Below are positions 24,617 to 32,512 of a stretch of DNA of 64,000 nt, one piece after another; position 1 is the stretch's first letter, and every line of letters begins with the position of its first letter. This DNA is from Actinomycetota bacterium (lineage in GTDB: Bacteria > Actinomycetota > Thermoleophilia > Solirubrobacterales > Solirubrobacteraceae): positions 88,884 through 152,883 of the forward strand of contig VAYS01000016.1 in assembly GCA_005883215.1 (NCBI GenBank), given 5' to 3'. The notes below the pieces were generated by a model. The model did not search any database, was not told the DNA's origin, and saw only the letters and a list, made by a program, of their open reading frames with translations. Made by a program: the position numbers and the translations under genes.

Positions 24617-25144
24617 GTGAACGAGGGCGAAACGGTCAGCCTCGGCCGCTACGGCACCGCCATGCTGGTGCGCACGGCGCCCGACCCCCAGGCCGATGCG
24701 GTCGAGTTCGAGTTCAGGCTGGGGCCCCGCTCACCCGGCCCGCCCCCCCATCGCCACCCCCATCAGGAGGAGCGTTGGGAGGTCCTGGAGGGGACCCTCG
24801 ACGCGCGCGTGGACGGGACGCCGCGCCGCCTGTCCGCCGGCGAGTCAATCGCGATCGCCCCCGGCACCGCCCACGGCTTTCGCAATCGGGGCGAGGAACC
24901 CCTTCGCTTCCGCGACGTCCACCTGCCGGCACGAGGCTTTCAGCGCTACATCGAGCAGCTCGCCGCGATCCTCGGCCAGGGGCGCGCACGCGACCCTCGC
25001 ACGCTGCTGCGGATCGCCCGCCTGGTGGCCGCGCAGGGCGACGACCAGCGCCCCGCCACCCGGCCCGGCCGGATCGCGCTCTCCGCCGCCGCCGGGATCG
25101 CCCGGCTGCTCGGCCTCGGCGTCCCCGGCCCGGCCCGCGACTGA
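24617..25144 (+). CDS. Cupin-domain protein
   Basis: 175 residues, GTG start three bases after the VOC stop. Residues ~35-105 are a double-stranded beta helix with both cupin motifs: PHRHPHQEERWEVLEGT (two or three metal-ligand His plus Glu) and PGTAHGFRNRG (fourth ligand His). The C-terminal ~65 residues are helical and basic (GFQRYIEQLAAILGQG), ending in an Ala/Leu-rich stretch. Likely a metal-dependent small-molecule enzyme or sensor. The substrate is unknown. Confidence 0.8.
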   Translation: MNEGETVSLGRYGTAMLVRTAPDPQADAVEFEFRLGPRSPGPPPHRHPHQEERWEVLEGTLDARVDGTPRRLSAGESIAIAPGTAHGFRNRGEEPLRFRDVHLPARGFQRYIEQLAAILGQGRARDPRTLLRIARLVAAQGDDQRPATRPGRIALSAAAGIARLLGLGVPGPARD

Positions 25145-25153
25145 CGCCGAACC

Positions 25154-25639
25154 TCAGCCCCGCGACAGCAGCCCGCGGCTGACCACCCCGCCGCCGCGAA
25201 ACTCGTAGCGCAGGCCCGCACCGGCCCGGGTCACGCTGACCGCGCCCACGCCCTTGCACGTTTTGCTCTGGCCGCTGTCGATGACCTCGCGGAAGCGGAC
25301 GGTCTGACCCGAGGCGCCCAGATACGTCCAGTGTCCGCCGCAGTTGATGCCGGTGTAGCGCACCGGGTTGGCCGCGCGGTCGGTGAGCGAGCCGACAGTC
25401 ACCGAGATGTCGAACGGGGCCCTGCCGCGCTGGTGAAGCTGCCCGTGCCAGCGACCGAGCACGAAGCTCGCCGCCCCCGAGCTCGGCGCCGGCCCGGACC
25501 GGGCCGCCGAGGAGGACCCATGCGAGGAGCTCCCGCACCCGGCCCCAAGGCCGCCCGCGGCCAGGAGCGCCGCCGCGGCCACGAAGGCCGGCGCGCGACG
25601 TCCGCCCCACCCACGGCGACAACGCGTCCGCCGCCTCAC
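25154..25639 (-). CDS. Small lipoprotein
   Basis: 161 residues from GTG 25639. The start overlaps the stop of the upstream LLM gene as GTGA, so translational coupling is likely. An Arg-rich n-region and hydrophobic core (APAFVAAAALLAAGGLGAG) end in a cysteine followed by Gly-Ser-Ser, a lipoprotein processing site with a slightly atypical lipobox. The ~100-residue folded part (GRWHGQLHQRGRAPFDISVTVGSL ... GINCGGHWTYLG ... CKGVGAVSVTR) looks like a small beta-barrel with a possible disulphide. No family was recognised. Confidence 0.7.
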   Translation of the reverse strand: MRRRTRCRRGWGGRRAPAFVAAAALLAAGGLGAGCGSSSHGSSSAARSGPAPSSGAASFVLGRWHGQLHQRGRAPFDISVTVGSLTDRAANPVRYTGINCGGHWTYLGASGQTVRFREVIDSGQSKTCKGVGAVSVTRAGAGLRYEFRGGGVVSRGLLSRG

Positions 25640-26745
25640 CGCCGCGACCCCCCGCCGGAGACCGCTTCCGCAGCGTCCGCCGAGCCCGCCCCGCCCGACT
25701 CCACCGCGCCGGCCGCGCCCGCCCCGGCGCCGGCGCCGGACGCCCCGAGACCGAAGGCCTCGGCGATCAGCTCGTAGGAGCGCCGCCGCGCCGCGTGCTC
25801 GAAGGTGATCGTCACTACCATCACCTCCTGGGCCCGAAATCCAGCGGCCAGCTCCTCGATTCCCGCGCGGACGGTCTCCGGGGACCCGATCACCCCGCGC
25901 CGGGCGCCACGGCCCGACGACCGCCCCTGCTCCTCCACATAGCGCAGCGCCTTGTCCACCGGCGGAACGGGGATCAGGCGGCCCCGGCGCAGCATCGAGT
26001 AGGTCATCCGGCTGCTGGCCGCCAGGCGCTGGGCCTCGGCGTCGGTCTCGGCGCAGATCACCCACGCCGCCACCATCGTCCGCGGCTCGGCCAGCCGGCG
26101 GCCGCCCTCAAAGCGCTCCCGGTAGAGCGCGGCGATGTCGGCGCCGTCGGGGTTGATGAAGGCGGCAAACGAGTACGGCAGCCCGAGCTGCGCCGCCCAC
26201 ACCGCGCTTTGGGGCGAGGAGCCCAGAAGCCACGGCTCCGGGGCCGCCGGAGCGCCGGGCAGCAGCGGGGCCAGCCGGGCGAAGGGATGCTCGGGGGGCA
26301 AATCGTCCTCGAGGAGGGCCAGCACCTCCGCGAGCTGCGCCGGGAAGTCGTCGGGCGCCGCCTGGCGGCGGTCCCGCTGGAGGGCGAACATGGTGACCGG
26401 ATCGGTCCCCGGCGCCCGCCCGAGGCCGAGGTCGATGCGCCCGGGAGACAGCGCGGCCAGCACGCTGAACGTCTCGGCCACCTTGAGCGGGCTGTAGTGG
26501 GGCAGCATCACCCCGCCGCTGCCCAGCCGGATGCGCTCGGTCTCGGCGCCCAGGCGGGCGATCATCACCTCCGGGGTCGAGCAGGCGAGCATCGGCGTGC
26601 CGTGGTGCTCGGCCACCCAGTAGCGCGCATAGCCCAGTCGGTCCGCCAGCCGCGCCAGGTCCAGCGTGTTGGCCAGGGCCTGGGCCCCGGTCATCCCCTC
26701 GGAGATCGGGGACTGGTCGAGCACGCTGAGCACCGGCACGGCCAT
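25636..26745 (-). CDS. LLM-class flavin-dependent oxidoreductase
   Basis: 369 residues with the luciferase-like TIM barrel: LSVLDQSPISEG at the start, YWVAEHHGTPMLA (about 43-55), RIRLGSGGVMLPHYSPLKVAE, and GRIDLGLGRAPGTD. PYSFAAFINP follows later. This layout belongs to the MsnO8/YhbW-type group of LLM monooxygenases, which use FMNH2 or reduced F420. The last ~35 residues are an unusual Gly/Ala/Ser tail not seen in the core family. Substrate unknown. Forms a unit with the downstream lipoprotein. Confidence 0.85.
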   Translation of the reverse strand: MAVPVLSVLDQSPISEGMTGAQALANTLDLARLADRLGYARYWVAEHHGTPMLACSTPEVMIARLGAETERIRLGSGGVMLPHYSPLKVAETFSVLAALSPGRIDLGLGRAPGTDPVTMFALQRDRRQAAPDDFPAQLAEVLALLEDDLPPEHPFARLAPLLPGAPAAPEPWLLGSSPQSAVWAAQLGLPYSFAAFINPDGADIAALYRERFEGGRRLAEPRTMVAAWVICAETDAEAQRLAASSRMTYSMLRRGRLIPVPPVDKALRYVEEQGRSSGRGARRGVIGSPETVRAGIEELAAGFRAQEVMVVTITFEHAARRRSYELIAEAFGLGASGAGAGAGAAGAVESGGAGSADAAEAVSGGGSRR

Positions 26746-26757
26746 CGGCCGATCAGC

Positions 26758-27600
26758 TTAGGGCTTCGCCCCCAAGGGGCTTCGCCGGTTTGCCGGCGCC
26801 GGCAAAAAGCCGGCGGCGTGCAGCTCGCGCGCGCCCGCTCCGTGCACCAACCCCCTCACGAAGGCCCGCGCCTGGACGGGGTGCGGCGCGCCGCGGACCA
26901 CCGCCGCCCCGTAGGCGACCTTGGGCAGCAGGCGGGCGGGGAGCTCGATCGCCCGCAGGCGTCCGTCGGCGGCGGCCACGTCGGTGGCGTAGAGGAAGCC
27001 GGCGTCGACCGCGCCGTTTACGAGCTTGCCCACGATCCCGGTGACGTCGGGCTCCTCGGTCCTGACGTTGGCCAGGATCGCCGCCTTCTGCGCCGGCGCC
27101 AGTCGGCCCAGGAGCGCGAGCGTGTAGGAGCCGACCGGCACCCCACCCGCCCCGATCGCCACCGTCACCCCGGGACGCGCGAGGTCGGCCAGCCCCATGA
27201 CCTTGCCCGATCCCGCGGGCACGGCGAGCACGAGCCGGTTGCCGGCGAACACCACCGGGCGTTCGACCAGCCCCTGGACGTACAGGGCGTCGGGGAGCAT
27301 CGTGTTGGCCGCCGCGAAGACGTCCGGCCGCACCCCCTCGCGGATCTGGGCCGCCAGCGCGTCCGATCCCCCGAACGACAGCCGCACCCGCGCCGCGGGG
27401 AACTCGTGGCCGTAGCGCGACAGGGCCCGCGTAAGCGAGCTGGCCGCCGAGACGATCAGCGTCGGCCTTCCCCCGCCCCCACAGCCCGCGACCCCGCCCA
27501 GGGCGAGGGCCGTGACGATCGCCAGGCGGGCTACTGCGAGGCGGACGGACGCGAGGCGGACGGGCGCGAGGCGGACGGGCGCGAGGCGGCGAGCGGGCAC
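26758..27600 (-). CDS. modA: Molybdate ABC transporter substrate-binding protein, orphan
   Basis: 280 residues. A lipoprotein signal (VARLAIVTALALGGVAGC) is followed by a periplasmic-binding type II fold: LIVSAASSLTRAL at strand 1, FGGSDALAAQIREGVRPDVFAAAN (oxyanion contacts), PVGSYTLALLG and DAGFLYATDV. This matches ModA, which delivers molybdate or tungstate to ModBC. No permease or ATPase gene is adjacent, so it must work with components elsewhere or is a stand-alone binding protein. The first ~20 residues are an unusual pentapeptide repeat (RLAPV) encoded by a 15-bp DNA repeat. Start GTG 27600; the real start could lie inside the repeat. Confidence 0.8.
   Translation of the reverse strand: MPARRLAPVRLAPVRLASVRLAVARLAIVTALALGGVAGCGGGGRPTLIVSAASSLTRALSRYGHEFPAARVRLSFGGSDALAAQIREGVRPDVFAAANTMLPDALYVQGLVERPVVFAGNRLVLAVPAGSGKVMGLADLARPGVTVAIGAGGVPVGSYTLALLGRLAPAQKAAILANVRTEEPDVTGIVGKLVNGAVDAGFLYATDVAAADGRLRAIELPARLLPKVAYGAAVVRGAPHPVQARAFVRGLVHGAGARELHAAGFLPAPANRRSPLGAKP
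27536..27585. repeat. 15-bp tandem repeat (about 3.3 copies)
   Basis: The unit GCGAGGCGGACGGGC starts at 27536 and is repeated with one or two changes. It encodes the RLAPV pentapeptides ahead of the ModA signal peptide. Copy number could vary by slippage and would change the length of the n-region. Confidence 0.7.
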
Positions 27601-27673
27601 GGCCGGGCAGCCTGACAGCCCGGCGCCGGACCCGCGCGGCCCAGATGGCCACGCGGGTCCGACCGAGCCGGTG

Positions 27674-29992
27674 TCAGTTGCCGGTCGCGCTGTGAGCGGC
27701 CGAGGTCACCGTGGACTCCGCCCCACTGGCCCCGGAGGAGTCAGAGGACGAGTCCTTGGCCGAGCCGCCCTGGCCCTGCGATCCGTCGCCCGATCCCTGG
27801 TGGCTCGAGGCGTCGCTACCGCTGCTCCCGCTGTCCTGCGAGGAGCCCAAGCCGCTGTCCTGCGAGCCCGAGCCGCTGCTGTCCGAGCTCGACGAGCTCG
27901 AGGAGCTTCCCGAGCCCGACCCCGAGCCGGACGAGCCCGACCCCGAGCCGGACGAGTCCGAGCTCGAGCTGGTCGAGGACGAGCTGTCGCTCTGGGAGCT
28001 CGAGTCGCCCGCCGAAGTGCCGCTCGACCCCGACTGCGAGGCCGAGGACCCCGACGAGGAGTCCGAGGACCCCGACGAATCTGCGCTCGCGGACGACGAG
28101 GAGTCCGAGGACCCCGACGAATCTGCGCTCGCGGACGACGAGGAGTCCGAGGACCCCGACGAATCTGCGCTCGCGGACGACGAGGTGTCCGAGGACCCCG
28201 ACGTGCCGACGCTCGAGCCCGATGAGCTGTCCGACGAGCCGCTGCTCGACGAGTCGCTACCGCTCGAATCCGACGAACCCGACGAGCTGCTGGTGTCGGC
28301 GGACGAGCTGCCCGTATCGCTCGAGGAGCTGCCGGTGTCGCTCGGCGAGCTCGAGCTCGTCGTGTCCGACGCCGAGGCCCCGGAGCCGCTGTCGCCCGAG
28401 GACGTGCTCCCGGCCGGGGACGAGCTTCCGCCCGAGGAGTCGCCAGCGGACGAGCTGCCCCCGCCGGCACCCGATCCCCCACCCGACGAGGGCGAGCTCG
28501 AACCGGTGCTCCGGTTGGGACTGCTGATCGAGCCGTCCGGGTTGCGCGTCGACGTGCCCGCTCCCGCGGCGCCGTTGCGTTGGGGCGAGTTGGGCGACCC
28601 GGGCGCCTGGTCGCCGCCGGTCAGCCCCGAGGTGTGGACCCGGTGTCCGCGCACCCGGGCGATGTGCGCCCGAGCGCTGCGCCCCGCGCCGAGCGGGACG
28701 TGCACGACCACGAAGCCGGAGCGCGCCGACCCGTGGAACCAGCCCGCCCCGCCGCCGGGGTTGGCGTGCGAGGTCCCGAAGTACCGGCCCCGAATCGACA
28801 TGTACACGTGCGACGGGCTGGCGTAGATGGTCACCACGCCCGGCCCCGGCTTGCCCCAGTGCATGAAGTCGCCCGAGACGAGCGGCTCCTTGAGCAGCCC
28901 CGCGGCGTGCAGGACGGCGGACACCGCACCCGAGCAGTCGTAGGGACCCGAGAACCTCGAGTTGTGGCCCCCGCCCCACGAGTACTCGTAGTGGTGGCTG
29001 GTGATCTCGGTGGCCTTGGCCACCATGGTGTCCACCACGCCCTGACCGGTGGAGCTCACCGGACCCGTCGAGGGACCCGTGCCGGTGGTGTCCGGCGACG
29101 AGGGCGGCGACGGGGCGCTCGGCACCGACCCGCCGGCGCCGTCTGAGCCGGCGCCCGAGGTGTCCTGACCCGAACCGGTGTCCGAGCTCGGCGGCGTGGT
29201 CGGCGTGTCGGAGCCCGACGGCCCGTCGGTCCTGACCTTGGCCAGACGCTCAGACGCGTTGGTCACCGGGTTCTGGGTCGGCTGGGCGCTGGGCGTCGCC
29301 ACCGGCGCGGCGACGGCCGCGTGCGCGGTCGCCGACTGGGCCGGGGGCGTCGCGACGACTGCCTCGCCGCCGGGGGAGGCGGTGGGCGCCGCGTCGGCCG
29401 CGCCGACGCCGCTCCCCGAGGAGGACGTCACGACCGAGGCCGAGGGGTCCGAGCCGCCGGCGCCGGGGTCCACCGGGGGACCGACGTCAACGGTCAGCTT
29501 GGAGTGAAACAGGGCGACCCAGGTGGTCATGTCGATCACGCCGGTCGCGGCCATCCCGTGCTGGCGCTGAAAGCTCCGCACGGCCGAGCGCGTGATCGGC
29601 CCGAAGATGCCGTCGGCGATGACATGCACCTTGCGCTGGAGCTCGCGCACGGCGTCGCCGGTGGCCCCGAACTGCATGAGCTCGACGGCGTCGCGCGCCC
29701 GCAGCGCGTCCAGGCCGGTGGGGGTGGCTCCGTGCCCGGAGCCACGACCGCCCTTGGCGCTCGCGAGGCTGGGGATGACTGGAGCGGCGGCCACCGCCGC
29801 GCTGACGGCCAGCGAGGCTCCCCGGCGGCGGGGCGCATGCCGGCGGTGCAGAGCGGCGATCTCCCGCCGGTGGCGGGAGCGCCTGAGCGAGATCTGCCAC
29901 AGCTCGGGCGAGGCTAGGTCACGGATTTGAGGCACGGCTTGACCCCCTGCGAGTGAGCGAGGGCCGTCGTGCGAAACGGCGGCTGAGCGCAC
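27674..29992 (-). CDS. NlpC/P60-type cell-wall hydrolase with peptidoglycan-binding domain and long Ser-rich tail
   Basis: 772 residues from GTG 29992, with AAGGAG 8 bases upstream. A signal-like segment lies near residues 60-80 (ASLAVSAAVAAAPVIPSLASA). A PG_binding_1 domain follows at ~100-165 (LMQFGATGDAVRELQRKV ... FGPITRSAVRSFQRQHGM), then a Ser/Thr/Pro linker. A cysteine-peptidase domain occupies ~325-450, with YDCSGAVSAVLHAAG holding the catalytic Cys and PSHVYMSI the His. The last ~270 residues are almost entirely Ser/Gly/Asp/Ala with 14-residue repeats, probably an unfolded or wall-spanning stretch. The gene lies behind a c-di-AMP riboswitch, as known for actinobacterial wall hydrolases. 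Confidence 0.85.
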   Translation of the reverse strand: MRSAAVSHDGPRSLAGGQAVPQIRDLASPELWQISLRRSRHRREIAALHRRHAPRRRGASLAVSAAVAAAPVIPSLASAKGGRGSGHGATPTGLDALRARDAVELMQFGATGDAVRELQRKVHVIADGIFGPITRSAVRSFQRQHGMAATGVIDMTTWVALFHSKLTVDVGPPVDPGAGGSDPSASVVTSSSGSGVGAADAAPTASPGGEAVVATPPAQSATAHAAVAAPVATPSAQPTQNPVTNASERLAKVRTDGPSGSDTPTTPPSSDTGSGQDTSGAGSDGAGGSVPSAPSPPSSPDTTGTGPSTGPVSSTGQGVVDTMVAKATEITSHHYEYSWGGGHNSRFSGPYDCSGAVSAVLHAAGLLKEPLVSGDFMHWGKPGPGVVTIYASPSHVYMSIRGRYFGTSHANPGGGAGWFHGSARSGFVVVHVPLGAGRSARAHIARVRGHRVHTSGLTGGDQAPGSPNSPQRNGAAGAGTSTRNPDGSISSPNRSTGSSSPSSGGGSGAGGGSSSAGDSSGGSSSPAGSTSSGDSGSGASASDTTSSSSPSDTGSSSSDTGSSSADTSSSSGSSDSSGSDSSSSGSSDSSSGSSVGTSGSSDTSSSASADSSGSSDSSSSASADSSGSSDSSSSASADSSGSSDSSSGSSASQSGSSGTSAGDSSSQSDSSSSTSSSSDSSGSGSGSSGSGSGSGSSSSSSSSDSSGSGSQDSGLGSSQDSGSSGSDASSHQGSGDGSQGQGGSAKDSSSDSSGASGAESTVTSAAHSATGN
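28056..28203. repeat. 42-bp tandem repeat, three perfect copies plus a partial fourth
   Basis: Perfect copies at 28056-28097, 28098-28139 and 28140-28181, then a diverged partial copy to about 28203. On the minus strand each encodes a 14-residue Ser/Ala/Asp/Gly unit in the tail of the NlpC/P60 protein. Perfect identity, including third positions, indicates recent expansion. Confidence 0.85.
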
Positions 29993-30011
29993 GGGAACAA
30001 CTCCTTTGCTT

Positions 30012-30155
30012 TTCTCTCCGGCGCCTACGGGGTTAGCTGACGGGCTCGCGCGAGAGATGCGCTAGGCCATCATCAGATGGCCATTCGCCCCAGCGGCCAT
30101 TCGCCGCTTGGGTCCCCCGTTCCCCGACCACCAGAGCGGACGAGGATTCGGCAGT
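30012..30155 (-). ncRNA. c-di-AMP riboswitch (ydaO-yuaA type)
   Basis: Read on the minus strand, the leader contains in order the conserved blocks of this riboswitch: GCCGAATCC, GGTCGGGGAACGGGGGACCC, GGGGCGAAT, AGCGCATCTC, then GAGCCCGTCAGCTAACCCCG and TAGGCGCCGGAGAGA. This is the actinobacterial form of ydaO, which senses cyclic di-AMP and usually turns down cell-wall hydrolase and osmolyte genes. It ends about 20 bases before the start codon of the NlpC/P60 gene, close to the ribosome site. Whether it acts on transcription or translation is not visible. Confidence 0.88.
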
Positions 30156-30249
30156 GCGCCCGGCAAGGTAGCGCATTTGCAGGACTTATGTCTACAAGGG
30201 CGAAAACCCGGGGTTCGGCGCGTCCCGCCCGGACGGCGTCCGATCGGCC

Positions 30250-32460
30250 CTACGGCCAATGGGCACAGCGGATTTTCGCCCTCGCCGAGCCGGCCCCGCG
30301 CGGGGCAGCAGTGGCGCCGGCGGCCAAGACACCGACCCGGCCTGCGCTCAGCGTCCCCCGGGAAGGCGCCTTGGCCGCCGCGCCCGCCCCGGCGCTGGCG
30401 AGCACGCGCGCGGGCACGTCTCCCGGACCGCGGATGCGGTGGTTGGCCACGAAGCGCTCCCCCAACGGGCAGTACGGCGGATGGCATATGAGCTGGTTCT
30501 GGGGGTAGGGGTGACCGAGGTCGGGATAGGGAAGCCCCGACCCCGGCCCGCCCCCGGCCGGCGGGTACTGCCACCAGTTGCCGGTCCACACGATCGCCCC
30601 GCGGGGCCGACAGCCGCCGCCGTCGCGGCCCCACTGGATCGCCGAGAACGGGGGGGTCGGACCGTAGTAACCGGGCGCGTTGCCGTAGCTGACGTTGCCC
30701 GCGATCGTCACGTAGCGGGTGCCCGCGTCGGTGTAGAGCACGTTGCCGCCGTGCTGCGGGGCCTTGCCAAACGCCAGGTTGCCCGCGATCACCATCCCGT
30801 CCCGCGCCTCTCTGCCCTGCTGGCCCAGCACGTAGACCGCGGCCCCGTCATACAGGGTCTGCAGGTAGTTCCACACGCGGTTGGAGAGCACGCGGTTGCC
30901 CCGGCTGGTGCTCGGCGCGCGGTACTTGGGCCAGGGAAGGCTCTGGCAGCCGAAGCAGCCCGGAAAGCGCCCGGGCACGCCGGGGATCCGGCCGGGGTCC
31001 ATCATGCCGAAGCCCCAGCCGACCGAGATCCCGTCGTAGGGCAGGTCGTGAAGGTCGTTGTGGGCGATCAGCGACCGGGTGGTGAACCCCACGAAGATGC
31101 CCGCCGAGTCCAGGTACTCGCGGGCCACGTTGGCCACGACGTTGCCGAGAACCTGGTTGTCGCGCGTAACCTGGGCTGGGTGACGGGGGTGGTGGTCGCG
31201 TACCGCTACCCCGCCGAGCACGATCGCCGCGGCGGAGATGTCGTCGAAGCGGCTGCCCACCACCCGGTTTCCCTGGCTGCCGGTGTCGAGCTGCAGGCCG
31301 GCAGCCCCCAGGTGGGTGAAGTGGTCGCGGGCGAAGAGCACCCGGCGGGCATAGGCTAGGCGCACGTTGCCCGGGATCGGGGTCGTGTTCTGGGCGTGGG
31401 AGGAGGCTGGGAGCTGGCGGGGCGCCACCACGCGCAGCCCCGTCTGATCGTCGGCGTAGCCCACGCCGCTGCTCGGCACGAGCCAGGTGGCGTAGGCGAA
31501 GGTCAGGCCCTCGAAGGCCAAGTCGTGGATCGGATGGCGGCGCGTCCCCTGGGCGACCACCAGGCCCTGGGCGACCGGCAGCTCGACGTCGGCGCGGCGA
31601 GGATCCACCGAGGCGGGCGGCTCGTAGTACAGCCACCCGCCGGTCCGGTCCAGGTACCAATCCCCCGGGCCGTTTACCAGCTGGTAGGAGTTCTCGATCC
31701 AGCTGGGGTCGTTCATGCGAAACAGCGAAGCGAACACGTTGGCGTTGTGCCAGCAGGGCTGGGCCATGACCAGGCTCGTGGTGACCGGGCCGGTGCGCAC
31801 CGAGGCCACCGGGCAGCGGAAGCTCTTCCACCCCCAGTTGCTGACCACCTCCATGCCGGCCCGATAGGCGAGCGCGTCCGGGCCGGCGACGCTGGACACG
31901 TCGTAGCCGACCGCGGTCTTCACGGCGCCGGGCGGCGGTCCCGCGCTGCGCGCGCGGGGAGCCCGCTGTCCGTCGACATAGAGCTGGCGCGAGTTGAGGA
32001 TCGGCGACACGCGCGCGCGCCAGATCCCCCGCCCGGCGTCGAACACCGTCCAGCCGCGCACAGGCAAGGAGCCGCTGATCGTCGCCGTCTGCCCGGGCTG
32101 GCCCATCCACACCACCCGGTGGCCTTGGCGCCCGGAGTCCTGGGGGCCCAGGCGCAAGGCGAACGCCAGGCGGTACGTCCCGGCCAGCAGGCGGATCTGG
32201 ATATCGCCCGTCATGCGGGGGGTCAGACGACGCACGGCTGCGCGCGCGCGACGCAGCGAGCGAAACGGCCGCGCCGCCGTCCCCGGGTTGCGGTCGCTGC
32301 CGCCCGGGGACACGTAAATGCGCGTCGTGGCGGCGGCCACCGGGACAGCGGCGCCGAGCCCGAGCGCGACCGCCGCCAGCGCCAGGGCCCCGCCCGCCGC
32401 CCACGATCGCGGGAGGATGGCTGCTTCGGGGCGGCGACGGTCGGCGATGTCGCCGACCAT
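30250..32460 (-). CDS. Secreted right-handed parallel beta-helix protein
   Basis: About 736 residues from ATG 32460; the open frame extends to 32619 but overlaps the divergent gene. A signal segment (GGALALAAVALGLGAAVPVAA) is followed by IYVSPGGSDRNPGTAARPFR, the DUF1565-type entry to a beta-helix. Many coils with Asn/Gly turns follow (GNRVVGSRFDDIS, DNQVLGNVVANVA, GNRVLSNRVWNYL, DGMVIAGNLAFG). Such helices often belong to polysaccharide lyases or glycosidases (for example GH141-like); HNDLHDLPYDGISVG is a typical active-site-facing stretch in that group. The substrate is not readable. The C-terminal ~50 residues are low-complexity. Confidence 0.75.
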   Translation of the reverse strand: MVGDIADRRRPEAAILPRSWAAGGALALAAVALGLGAAVPVAAATTRIYVSPGGSDRNPGTAARPFRSLRRARAAVRRLTPRMTGDIQIRLLAGTYRLAFALRLGPQDSGRQGHRVVWMGQPGQTATISGSLPVRGWTVFDAGRGIWRARVSPILNSRQLYVDGQRAPRARSAGPPPGAVKTAVGYDVSSVAGPDALAYRAGMEVVSNWGWKSFRCPVASVRTGPVTTSLVMAQPCWHNANVFASLFRMNDPSWIENSYQLVNGPGDWYLDRTGGWLYYEPPASVDPRRADVELPVAQGLVVAQGTRRHPIHDLAFEGLTFAYATWLVPSSGVGYADDQTGLRVVAPRQLPASSHAQNTTPIPGNVRLAYARRVLFARDHFTHLGAAGLQLDTGSQGNRVVGSRFDDISAAAIVLGGVAVRDHHPRHPAQVTRDNQVLGNVVANVAREYLDSAGIFVGFTTRSLIAHNDLHDLPYDGISVGWGFGMMDPGRIPGVPGRFPGCFGCQSLPWPKYRAPSTSRGNRVLSNRVWNYLQTLYDGAAVYVLGQQGREARDGMVIAGNLAFGKAPQHGGNVLYTDAGTRYVTIAGNVSYGNAPGYYGPTPPFSAIQWGRDGGGCRPRGAIVWTGNWWQYPPAGGGPGSGLPYPDLGHPYPQNQLICHPPYCPLGERFVANHRIRGPGDVPARVLASAGAGAAAKAPSRGTLSAGRVGVLAAGATAAPRGAGSARAKIRCAHWP

Positions 32461-32512
32461 ATCCCCCGCGCGACCCCGCCCACGAGGTCCGCCCCCCCGT
32501 AGTCTGCCGCCC

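Noticed and set aside
28056..28203. CRISPR-like direct repeats
   Set aside because: The 42-bp units are contiguous with no spacers and stay in frame within a coding gene.
27711..28826. A 371-codon acidic frame on the plus strand with Glu/Asp-Pro repeats
   Set aside because: It is the complement of the Ser-rich tail of the NlpC/P60 gene; Ser/Gly/Asp codons read backwards give Glu/Asp-rich sequence. It has no ribosome site or homology-like motif, and the minus-strand gene has real domains.
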